A stretch of 17,501 bases of DNA from Amoebophrya sp. AT5.2 (lineage: Eukaryota; Sar; Dinophyceae; Syndiniales; Amoebophryaceae), in NCBI GenBank assembly GCA_005223375.1, contig RXOD01004878.1, forward strand, positions 1-17,501. The letters are read 5' to 3'. A model generated the notes under the pieces. The model saw only the letters and a program-made list of their open reading frames with translations. It did no database searches and was not told the origin of the DNA. Positions 9,301-15,882 of this stretch are shown here, one piece after another. Within the stretch, counting starts at the first letter, position 1. Each line of letters starts with the position of its first letter. Made by a program: the position numbers and the translations under genes.

Positions 9301-9405
9301 ATGCCGGAAGAGCGACTCGAGCTGCCGGCTTCTCTTTATGCACTTCTTGTGTGCGAAGCACGATATCTCTCTCACCAAAAGCAGCAGTCAGTCGAAAATG
9401 GATAG
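9301..9405 (+). other. Upstream short open frame overlapping the start of gene A
   Basis: An ATG at 9301 opens a 34-codon frame ending in TAG at 9403-9405, so it overlaps the ATG of gene A (9398) by 8 nt in another frame. The peptide begins MPEERLELPASLYALL. If transcribed with gene A it could act as an upstream ORF that lowers translation. It may equally be chance. Confidence 0.25.
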
Positions 9406-9736
9406 TGATAGCGATGAGTGGTGGAATGACCCGTTTGCAGATGAATACAGCGATGTAGAAGATGACTTTGACCCCAGTCCGCGCCAGCTGATCCGCATTG
9501 TACCGGGAGCGTTCTTCATCCCCGGCGAAGAGTGGCCGGTAGTGCACATCCACTTCCGGGCTCCGGTCGCACTAAACGAGCACTGGGCAACGATAACAGT
9601 AAGAGCGTGCTTCTGTGTCCCAGCAGCGCTGGCCAACCACTACGGAACAGTCCTCACAAACTATCCTCTCGAAACGCAGCTCGAGTATCAAAACGAAGCC
9701 AGACTCGTACTACGCACAGTAATAGCTGGAGGATGA
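9398..9736 (+). CDS. Small orphan protein A, first of a tandem paralog family
   Basis: A 112-residue protein of unknown function. Residues 1-26 are strongly acidic (MDSDSDEWW, DVEDDFD). Residues 31-112 look like a small strand-rich domain followed by a C-terminal helix. Marker motifs are FFIPG (39-43), WPVVHIHF (46-53), ITVRA (66-70) and YGTVLTNYP (82-90). The same sequence of motifs recurs in proteins C and B just downstream, so these are probably diverged duplicates. The stop TGA at 9734-9736 overlaps a tandem ATG at 9733. The ATG was chosen because the upstream in-frame sequence has no other ATG and looks non-coding. No known family comes to mind. Confidence 0.7.
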   Translation: MDSDSDEWWNDPFADEYSDVEDDFDPSPRQLIRIVPGAFFIPGEEWPVVHIHFRAPVALNEHWATITVRACFCVPAALANHYGTVLTNYPLETQLEYQNEARLVLRTVIAGG

Positions 9737-9876
9737 TGCAGACTATGATGCCATTCGGTTCCCGTGTCTCAGTAGCCTCTTTCATGTAAATTGACGACTG
9801 CATCAAGAAAATAAGCCTACTGCACGAAGACAGATCCTTCTCATGGGTAAGCACGGATGCGAATATAACTGATGCC

Positions 9877-10101
9877 ATGTTCAACCTGCCACCAGTATCC
9901 ATCCCAGTCGAAGTAGCGCTCACTAAAAACAGTAAGAAGCGACGCATCCAGGTCAGTATCGAGCTAGACGCAATCTGGGTCCAGATGTTCGGCACTGAAG
10001 TGAACCTGATGCCCGAACCCCTTAAGTCAAGCATACGCAAAGCAGCACTTGATAAAGCAACTGCGCTCGCTGACGTCCCGTCGCCGTCGAAGTCGAAGTA
10101 G
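9877..10101 (+). CDS. Small orphan protein B, probable paralog of A and C
   Basis: A 74-residue frame from the ATG at 9877 to a TAG. It carries PPVSIPVEV (5-13), a basic KKRR turn, IQVSI (24-28), FGTEVNLMP (38-46) and a C-terminal helix ending SPSKSK. These line up with PVVSVTVPVE, TIRAR and YGRDVLEYP in protein C. The start is uncertain: the same frame stays open upstream to 9790 with protein-like content, just after a TAA at 9787-9789, and beyond that stop back to an ATG at 9733 that overlaps the end of gene A. The stop is followed after only two codons by the ATG of C in the same frame. It may be a 5'-eroded copy, or use an unseen exon or readthrough. Confidence 0.55.
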   Translation: MFNLPPVSIPVEVALTKNSKKRRIQVSIELDAIWVQMFGTEVNLMPEPLKSSIRKAALDKATALADVPSPSKSK

Positions 10102-10107
10102 TTCATA

Positions 10108-10455
10108 ATGGATCGATCTAGATCGCCCAGAAGACGCGCATTTCGACGTGGTGAAGAGCTACAGAATCCAGAACTCCTAGAGCAGCTCCAGGAGGATAGA
10201 CGCAGACGACCCCTACTAAGAGCGATCCAACCAGATGCAATCTTCTTCCCAGGCCGACGCCCAGTAGTCTCCGTAACTGTACCAGTCGAAATCCCGCAAG
10301 GCAGCGGCTCTATGACCATCCGAGCCCGCACGTTCATTCCAGATCTCACGGCGTCAGCCTATGGCAGAGATGTCCTAGAGTACCCCGCCGAGCAGCGCGA
10401 CCGCTACTATCATATCGCCAAGACGGAAGTACTAAGAAGGCACGGGGGTGGATAA
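10108..10455 (+). CDS. Small orphan protein C, Arg-rich N-terminus, paralog of A
   Basis: A 115-residue protein. Residues 1-34 are Arg-rich and SR-like (MDRSRSPRRRAFRRG, then QEDRRRR), which suggests nucleic-acid binding or nuclear location. Residues 36-115 match the domain of protein A: IFFPG (45-49), PVVSVTV (52-58), MTIRAR (69-74), YGRDVLEYPAE (85-95), and a final GGG where A ends GG. Its leucine codons are 6 CTA and 3 CTC with no CTG or TTG, unlike PES1. It starts 6 nt after the TAG of B, in the same frame, and D starts 26 nt after its TAA. The function is unknown. Confidence 0.72.
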   Translation: MDRSRSPRRRAFRRGEELQNPELLEQLQEDRRRRPLLRAIQPDAIFFPGRRPVVSVTVPVEIPQGSGSMTIRARTFIPDLTASAYGRDVLEYPAEQRDRYYHIAKTEVLRRHGGG

Positions 10456-10481
10456 GCCTAATTCTGTTCTTCTTTAAAATC

Positions 10482-10850
10482 ATGCCTTTCGACCAGAACA
10501 GATTGTGGCAAAGATGGGGCCTTAATTCTTTTGGCGCATCTAACGGCCTCCAAGCCAAAGTTGTCAGTGAAGATGAGACCCAGAATAAATTATATGTAAA
10601 ACTTATCATCGCCGATTCGTACCGCCTTGAGAAGCGGAAAGAAGGAAGAGCAACAGCCGTCATTTCAAAATCAGAAACAGGCGAGCTCGTCGCAGATGAT
10701 CTAAAAACACACTCTGAAGACTGTGAAGCAGAAGGATTTTTCTTGTCACAGCAACACAAAGACGACCTAGCTACAAGAGTTAGAATCAAGCACGCACTAG
10801 CGCTGGCTGTTGCACCAACCCCCACGAGGGCTATCAAGCGTCTCCACTAA
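10482..10850 (+). CDS. Small orphan protein D, distant member of the A-C family
   Basis: A 122-residue protein starting MPFDQNRLWQRWGLN and ending at TAA. The middle has a strand-like stretch, NKLYVKLIIADSYRL (35-49). The C-terminal helix (93-114: KDDLAT, then IKHALALAVAPTP) resembles the tail of protein B (KSSIRK, then DKATALADVPSP). The relation to A-C is weaker than that between A and C and rests on order of motifs, length and position. It starts 26 nt after C and ends 26 nt before E. I know no function for it. Confidence 0.68.
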   Translation: MPFDQNRLWQRWGLNSFGASNGLQAKVVSEDETQNKLYVKLIIADSYRLEKRKEGRATAVISKSETGELVADDLKTHSEDCEAEGFFLSQQHKDDLATRVRIKHALALAVAPTPTRAIKRLH

Positions 10851-10876
10851 AGCCGGAAACTGAATTGGTGGCCGCC

Positions 10877-11616
10877 ATGGTCAACGCCACCAAAGAACAG
10901 CTGACGAAGATGGAGCCGATCTCCGTCCTTCGCACCATCAAAGGTACCCTCAGCGACGCGATGCGGAACATTACCGACCGGAAGAAGGAAGACGCCAAAA
11001 AGGACTGCAAAAAGGTAGACCGACCCAGTGTTCTTGTTTCTTTGCATTTGTGCATCATAGTTCCTCTCTCCGGTGAGAAGCCCATGCTGATTCCCCAAAC
11101 TAATACCTGCAGATCGTCGAGGCAGCGAAGGTGTTCATTGAGAAGGTCGATGAGGACCCGACGGGAGAAGATATGAACAAGAAATCCATCGACGCACTGA
11201 GCGACATCCTGCGCATCACTGAAGGAGGAAAGTACGACGAGGGCGTCGAGTTCAAGACCCCGAATGATGACGAAGAAGAGGAGTCGTCCAGTGATGACGA
11301 AAATGATCGTGACCCTGACTCTGACACTGCGTTTGCGAAGATGATCTTCACCGACGCGGACAAGCACTCCACGACGGCCCAGTGCTTGGCGCGCATCCTC
11401 TGGAAGCTCGATAAAATGGAAAAAACCGTGAAGAAAGATGTTGCGATGATGCGGATTGAAGTTTTCGACGCGAGCCGCAAACTGAATGCGACAGCATGTG
11501 AGGTCACGCGCATCCGCGCGGACATCTTCAACCTCCAACGTGACATAAGGTTATCAAGAAACTTCTTTCTAGGCCTGGCATCCAGTTGTAAATGCCCGAA
11601 AGTCTGGCTCATTTGA
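10877..11616 (+). CDS. Protein E, spliced acidic/coiled-coil protein
   Basis: Two exons, 10877-11014 and 11113-11616, give about 213 residues. The ATG sits in a perfect Kozak context (GCCGCCATGG). The intron is 98 nt, GT-AG, phase 0 (AAG|GTAGAC, CTGCAG|ATCGTC); splicing joins DCKK to IVEAAKVFIEKV and is needed to avoid stops. The N-terminal half is Lys/Asp-rich and helical. Residues 97-117 form an acidic patch (DDEEEESSSDDEND), and residues 127-183 are a charged, probably coiled-coil helix (KLDKMEKTVKKDV, then FNLQRDIR). The C-terminal end is uncertain because a GT at 11550 and an AG at 11655-11656 would remove the last residues. The family is not recognised; a structural or adaptor role is possible. 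Confidence 0.65.
11015..11112 (+). other. Intron in gene E
   Basis: 98 nt, donor AAAAAG|GTAGACC, acceptor ACCTGCAG|ATCG. It is pyrimidine-rich near the 5' end. It is not a multiple of three. Confidence 0.65.
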
Positions 11617-11947
11617 TTTGTCGTAGCGGACGCACCGCGACTCCTCTCCCAAACAGGTAATGAGACTACCTCACGCAGGTACGAGTTGACGCAAGATGAC
11701 GAAGGAGACTGCCCATGTCGATATGAAGTGCACTGATCAAGTTGTTGTTCGTGGAGTTGCGGCGTTTCGCGATGGAGTGGCGAGCGATGTCGGAGGAACC
11801 CGAGAAAAATACCCATCGAAGATAGCACTGCCACGAGTGCAAGTTTATCTTTTGCTGAGATAATAGGACGAAGCCCTACTCATTCCTCCTACATTTGCAC
11901 ACCGCGGATGATGATTTACCCCTGCATCAAATCCCGTCATCACTAGA
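11617..11947. other. Intergenic gap E to F
   Basis: 331 nt without a supported gene. A possible terminal intron of E could end at 11656. No repeat or obvious structure was noticed. Confidence 0.5.
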
Positions 11948-12538
11948 ATGCCGCGGCTCTCGTTTGTCGAGAAGAAAGGAAAAGAAAAGATGTCCGCCAT
12001 CACCGAGAAACAAGGGGATATCACAGATACGAAACATTTCTATTTCGATATGATCGCCCACCAGTGCAACTGCTGTTTAAATGAAGGGGGAGCCCGCGGG
12101 CTCGCCCAACATTTATTTGCAAAATTTATCTACGCCGACGTTTACAGAGGCCAACACAAAAACAGGCAGCCGGGGACCACCATCATCATGAAGCCACCGC
12201 CCGGAACGCGCAACCCCTTCGTAGCTAACCTGATGGGACAAAACCGAACCGGTCCACCATCTGATCGGGAAACAGCAGACCAGCGCCTCGAGTGGTTTGA
12301 TCTCGCACTGAAAGACCTGTGCCGGCAGTTACACCTGATGCTAGTCAGGGCGAACATCACGGGCGGCGCCCAGTTTGTGTTGGCGTTCCCCAAGTTCATC
12401 GGCTGCGGGCTCGCAGGTGGGGAGTGGCAGACATACGAACAGCACCTCCAGCAGTTTGCCACCCAGTGCGAAAAGCACTTCGGCGAGAAGATCAAAATCA
12501 TCATACTAAACATCAATGGAGGAAAAGCCGATAGTTGA
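11948..12538 (+). CDS. Macro-domain protein (ADP-ribose binding, Poa1/Appr-1-pase-like)
   Basis: A 196-residue single-exon protein made almost entirely of one macro domain. Landmarks in order: QGDIT (22-26) with the Asp that contacts adenine; IAHQCNC (36-42); GGARGLAQ (47-54), the Gly-rich loop; PGTT (75-78) ahead of the central strand; NLMGQ (94-98); RLEWFDLALKDL (113-124); and FPKFIGCGLAGGEW (147-160), the phosphate-binding loop. The HQCNC and GCGLAGG motifs recall yeast Poa1 and the phage, viral and bacterial ADP-ribose 1''-phosphate phosphatases. Such domains bind ADP-ribose and may hydrolyse it from proteins, nucleic acids or Appr1p. Activity cannot be judged from motifs alone. The ATG at 11948 gives a 14-residue basic lead; an alternative start at 11990 (MSAITEKQ) would be the bare domain. 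It lies in the middle of a block of orphan genes. Confidence 0.85.
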   Translation: MPRLSFVEKKGKEKMSAITEKQGDITDTKHFYFDMIAHQCNCCLNEGGARGLAQHLFAKFIYADVYRGQHKNRQPGTTIIMKPPPGTRNPFVANLMGQNRTGPPSDRETADQRLEWFDLALKDLCRQLHLMLVRANITGGAQFVLAFPKFIGCGLAGGEWQTYEQHLQQFATQCEKHFGEKIKIIILNINGGKADS

Positions 12539-12977
12539 GATGCAGCACTACTTGCACAGCCACCCTCGTATGTCTGACGTGTAGCTTCTTTTTCTTTGAT
12601 GGTCATAAACTCGCATTCAGACTTCTCCTGTAGCCAGTATCGAAGTGCAGCCATCGAATTCGAGGAACCTGTACACTACTGCTGTTTTACGTGTGCATGA
12701 ATACCGTACCGAAACAAGAACCGGAACAAGAAGCATGGATGTACTGAATCTCTTGTCGTGTTCTTTGGGAAGACCGAGAGGAGCGAAGCTCTAGGCACTC
12801 GACACGCACGCATGCTGGGATATATGTGAACAGACATAGCAGCTAGATCAATGATCAAGCGACACCAACGCACACAGAGCACCAGACCGCACCACACCTA
12901 ATCCCACTGCAACAAAATCGCTCTAAGCCTTAGCGGCACATGTAGAGTTGAGCTTTTAAGGAGAGGATACTTTCAAG
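12539..12977. other. Intergenic gap F to G
   Basis: 439 nt with no supported gene. It holds a two-copy 12-bp imperfect tandem repeat at 12708-12731 (ACCGAAACAAGA, ACCGGAACAAGA). It should contain the leader of G. Confidence 0.5.
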
Positions 12978-14048
12978 ATGCCTGATTCGCCGCGCAAGTC
13001 GTTGCCGGCGGAGCAGCCGGCGACTCCTGAACAGATGCTCGAGGGAGCACGCGCTAAACTCAGCAAACAAATCGAGAAGCTGAACCCGAAAATCTCCAAA
13101 ACCTGTGAGGACGACATCATCAGCGGCGTCCTCGACTCGCAAACTTTTTTCGGCTGCAAAAACGGCACGATCGGCACCATCGAGGAAATCAAGTCTGAAG
13201 CACAACTCTACATCCAAAAAAACAGCGACCTACGCAAAACGATCGCAGAGCACCCAGAACAATTTGCAGTCGCGTGCAAGAAAGGGCATGCAGTCGACTT
13301 CTTCACTCATCTCCAGCACCAGGGGCACCCCTTCCCCATCAAGGAGTATGACGAGGACAGCAGCATAGTCGTCGACGTGAAAATGAAACGCGAAGCAGAA
13401 CAAAGCGAACAAAGAGCGAAGGGTCTACTTTGTTTGTGTCACTGTATCCCTTCTGCGCGATTGAGTTTTGTTTGTGTTTATGTGCATTTCGCTTGCGTGA
13501 CAAAAACCTCGATTACATTATGTGGTATCCAGCCCTATCCTCTTTCAATCGTGACGACAGATTTCACCATGAGCCTGTGCGCCTCGATGCACATCCTCGC
13601 GCTCTACGCGGACACAGACGGGCAACTGAACGTCCTGAAGGCAGTAGGAGGAGAAGAGTACAGCAAACTAGCACGCATCCTACCACGAGCGGGCACGGGT
13701 TGTGTGCGGTACGCGAGATCCCTGCTCATTGCGTACACGGAGTGGATCATGAAGAGACAATCGATGACAGAGTTACCGCCGGCGTTCCAATTTCTCTTCT
13801 CGTCCTTCATTCGATACAAGGAGCCCGTCCACTTCCACATCATGCTGAACTTGATGTGCGCGGAGATAATCGTCGCGATCGATCCGAAGAAAGAGAGCGA
13901 CGTAGGACAGCTGGTGATGCTCGGTGGAGTTGACGCCGCGCAGTACTCGGCAAGCAACACAGTTGCAGCCCTCCAGAAGCAAGCACCAATGGCTCCCGAA
14001 GCTATCAGTAGCCTACTCGAGACTGCGCAGCCAGTGGCCGTTCGATGA
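12978..14048 (+). CDS. Orphan protein G (310 aa spliced, or 356 aa if intron retained)
   Basis: The ATG at 12978 (TTTCAAGATGCC) opens a frame that runs without a stop to TGA at 14046-14048. I propose exons 12978-13422 and 13561-14048 with a 138-nt intron, because the translation between is Cys-rich and hydrophobic (LLCLCHC, FVCVYVHFAC), unlike its flanks, and is bounded by GT and CGACAG. The N-terminal part is helical and charged (QMLEGARAKLSKQIEKLNPK, then TIGTIEEIKSEAQ). The C-terminal part is helical and more hydrophobic (CASMHILALYAD, FHIMLNLMCAEIIVAID). No family is recognised. It ends 16 nt before H, so the two are probably functionally linked. Confidence 0.65.
   Translation: MPDSPRKSLPAEQPATPEQMLEGARAKLSKQIEKLNPKISKTCEDDIISGVLDSQTFFGCKNGTIGTIEEIKSEAQLYIQKNSDLRKTIAEHPEQFAVACKKGHAVDFFTHLQHQGHPFPIKEYDEDSSIVVDVKMKREAEQSEQRAKGLLCLCHCIPSARLSFVCVYVHFACVTKTSITLCGIQPYPLSIVTTDFTMSLCASMHILALYADTDGQLNVLKAVGGEEYSKLARILPRAGTGCVRYARSLLIAYTEWIMKRQSMTELPPAFQFLFSSFIRYKEPVHFHIMLNLMCAEIIVAIDPKKESDVGQLVMLGGVDAAQYSASNTVAALQKQAPMAPEAISSLLETAQPVAVR
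13423..13560 (+). other. Proposed stop-free 138-nt intron in gene G
   Basis: GT at 13423, AG at 13559-13560, length divisible by three and no in-frame stop. Splicing joins the G of codon 149 with AT to make Asp, giving RAKDFTMSLC. Retention adds 46 residues, six of them Cys. The call rests on composition and on T-rich intron-like sequence, so confidence is moderate. Confidence 0.55.
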
Positions 14049-14064
14049 TGCGGAGAAACAAAAC

Positions 14065-15378
14065 ATGGGACAACAGCTGGTCCAGTACTACGACACTTTT
14101 GCGACCAAGTCGTACGATGAAGGGTCCTTCGTCCAGAAGGGCCTCGACCTGGGCTTCCTGGAGTCCCATGATGTGGACATGATCGAGAGTAACGAGTCGA
14201 AGGCGTTCAGGGCGAAGGTGGCGCGGCTGAACTTCCCCACCACCTACGCGCAAGTCATGGAGATGGATCGCGAGAAGCTGCTGAACCGCGAACGCGCGGA
14301 AGAAAAAGAAGAAGATGAGTTCTTCGACCCGCAAGACCCGATGGGCGGAGTCAAGGCGTCACTTTTTGGCGGCTTTGCCGACATGTTCAAACTCAACCCG
14401 CCGAAACCGGAGAACAAGCCGTCGAAGGACCTCAACAACCCCCCACCAGTCGGAGGCAAAGGAAGTGTGGCGGAGAAGGACACGGCTGCGAAGGAGGAGG
14501 ACAAGGAGTGGTGGTACGACGCAGACGAGTACTACCACTACGACGAGAAAACAGGCAAGTGCGAGAAGTGGGAAGACACTGAAACCCCAGCTGCACCAGC
14601 ACCGGCAGCCGATGTGGAAAAAGAGTTCGAAAAATGGGAAAAAGAAAATGAGAAGCGCAAAAAAGGTGATCCACTCTTTGTTTTGCATTCATTACGTCCT
14701 AGTGGACATGCGTTTGTGTTGTTTTGATCTCGCACTTCCCGTACTGTTGGCCACCACCCCCACCATGCTCTTTCGAAAGGTACAACCTCGACCTCGGCCA
14801 CCGAAGACAGGCTCCGCCAACTGATGGCAGGAGGAGGAGTCCTTGGCGACAGCGACAGCGCCGCGCCGTCGAGCGCGACAGTCAACAGCGAAAATGTCAA
14901 AGAGTTCATGGAGACCGGAGAAGCGCACAAGTACGAGCTGGCCTACGATAAGAAGCAATTCATCCCCTTCATGTACTGGCTTGCGGTCCTAGTAGACTGG
15001 TGCCACGCCCTCAACCCCAGGCTCTACCGCGTCATCCGCTACTTTATCACACTCCGCATGTTCGAACGGGTCGGCGAAGAGGCGCCAGCCAAAGAAGAAG
15101 AAAAGCCCCCACATGAACTCCTGTGGGCGGTGTGGTTGAAGTCAAGCATTTCAGTGTACAAGACGCGGGCCGCTGAAACAAAGCCCGAATTAGTACTTCA
15201 GGACTTATCGATCTTAGCGCAGAACGGGCTGCTGGAGAGGTCGGTCTTCACCCAGCACGCGGAGGCAGCTGCAGCGAAGAACTTCAAAATGCCGACCAAG
15301 GCAGAACTGCAGTGGCCGGCTGGCTTCTTGCAGAAAGATCGGGTTTTGGCCACGTTCAAACTCCTCTGCGAACGGTAA
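14065..15378 (+). CDS. Orphan protein H, two exons, acidic with Trp/Tyr motif and helical C-terminus
   Basis: Exons 14065-14665 and 14780-15378 join in phase 1 to give 399 residues ending in TAA. The start follows the G stop by 16 nt (AAAACATGGG). Residues 1-75 are helical. Residues 79-86 are acidic, followed by a Pro-rich linker (110-130). Residues 147-170 form an aromatic motif (KEWWYDADEYYHYDEKTG, then EKW) that recalls half a WW or OCRE repeat. Residues 186-200 are a Lys/Glu helix. After the junction (KKG, TTSTSATED) residues 240-399 are mainly helical with Trp-rich hydrophobic stretches (FMYWLAVLVDWCHALNPRLY, ELLWAVWLKSSIS). No family is recognised. The aromatic motif could bind proline-rich partners, but that is speculation. 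Confidence 0.7.
14666..14779 (+). other. Intron in gene H
   Basis: 114 nt, donor AAAAAG|GTGATC, acceptor TTTCGAAAG|GTACAA, phase 1. It carries an in-frame TGA at 14725-14727, so splicing is required for the full protein. The later AG at 14809-14810 does not keep the frame. Confidence 0.65.
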
Positions 15379-15478
15379 CGCGCCATCTACATTTAGAAAA
15401 ACTCATGCCCGCTGAGAATAAACTGTTTCACTTGAATCAATCAGCCCGAAACCCATAACCTCATAATAATCCAGCGCC

Positions 15479-15775
15479 ATGATGAATAAGTCCCAACGCC
15501 ACGCATGGTTTGGATTTCGCGATGAGATGAGGTTCCGCAACCTTGTCGCAATGGCGAGGCAGTTGCGAGCCGAGACCGAAGGCACGAGCTCAGTCACGGG
15601 CGACGACCCACAGAGCGGCGACACAACCACGGGCAAAAAGCTCCTCGAGATGTACTACTTCGATGAAATCATGATGATCATCCCCTACGCGTGCACAGAC
15701 ATCCACAACGAGGACAGCAGAGAAGCCCAGAACTTCCACATGCGCGTGTCGGACGCGGTCCGCAACAGTAATTAA
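15479..15775 (+). CDS. Small orphan protein I
   Basis: A 98-residue protein from a tandem ATG (MMNKSQRHAWFGF) to TAA. The first 30 residues are basic and helical (FRDEMRFRNLVAMARQLRAE), then comes a Thr/Gly/Asp-rich linker, then a second helical stretch (LLEMYYFDEIMMIIPYACTD). It lies 100 nt after H and 107 nt before J on the same strand. I do not recognise it. Its composition and ordered segments make it look genuine, but length alone is weak evidence. Confidence 0.6.
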   Translation: MMNKSQRHAWFGFRDEMRFRNLVAMARQLRAETEGTSSVTGDDPQSGDTTTGKKLLEMYYFDEIMMIIPYACTDIHNEDSREAQNFHMRVSDAVRNSN

Positions 15776-15882
15776 TTTTGTAGTTATTGTTTTATTTATC
15801 TTGAAGTTGTTGCCTTGTCCATCGAGTCTCTCTCGATTCCGTATCGTGATGTAGCCACCTCTAGCAAACCCGCTCACGTGTC

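Larger units (their letters stand above)
8074..9397. other. 1.3-kb gene-poor region between conserved and accessory blocks
   Basis: No convincing protein gene is present; several short open frames on both strands have repetitive or arbitrary composition. The stretch contains a degenerate GTAC/CGTAG-rich repeat (8451-8580), a perfect 14-bp palindrome (8718-8731) and three hairpins between 8879 and 9010. It may hold the 3' UTR of the large protein, a control region for the downstream cluster, a structured RNA, or a decayed element. Confidence 0.55.

Noticed and set aside
9654..10349. A 231-codon open frame on the minus strand opposite A-C
   Set aside because: It runs antisense to frames B and C, has an arbitrary Ser/Arg-rich composition, and starts and ends inside their codons. 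The plus-strand frames show paralogy, which a shadow would not.
9733..10455. Reassigned TAA/TAG codons
   Set aside because: TAA and TAG end several other genes here (large protein, C, D, H, I, J) at sensible places, so a genome-wide reassignment is not supported.
10834..11834. Two minus-strand open frames over 230 codons opposite gene E
   Set aside because: Both mirror the E exons. The Ser-rich run is the antisense of the acidic patch of E. No family signal.
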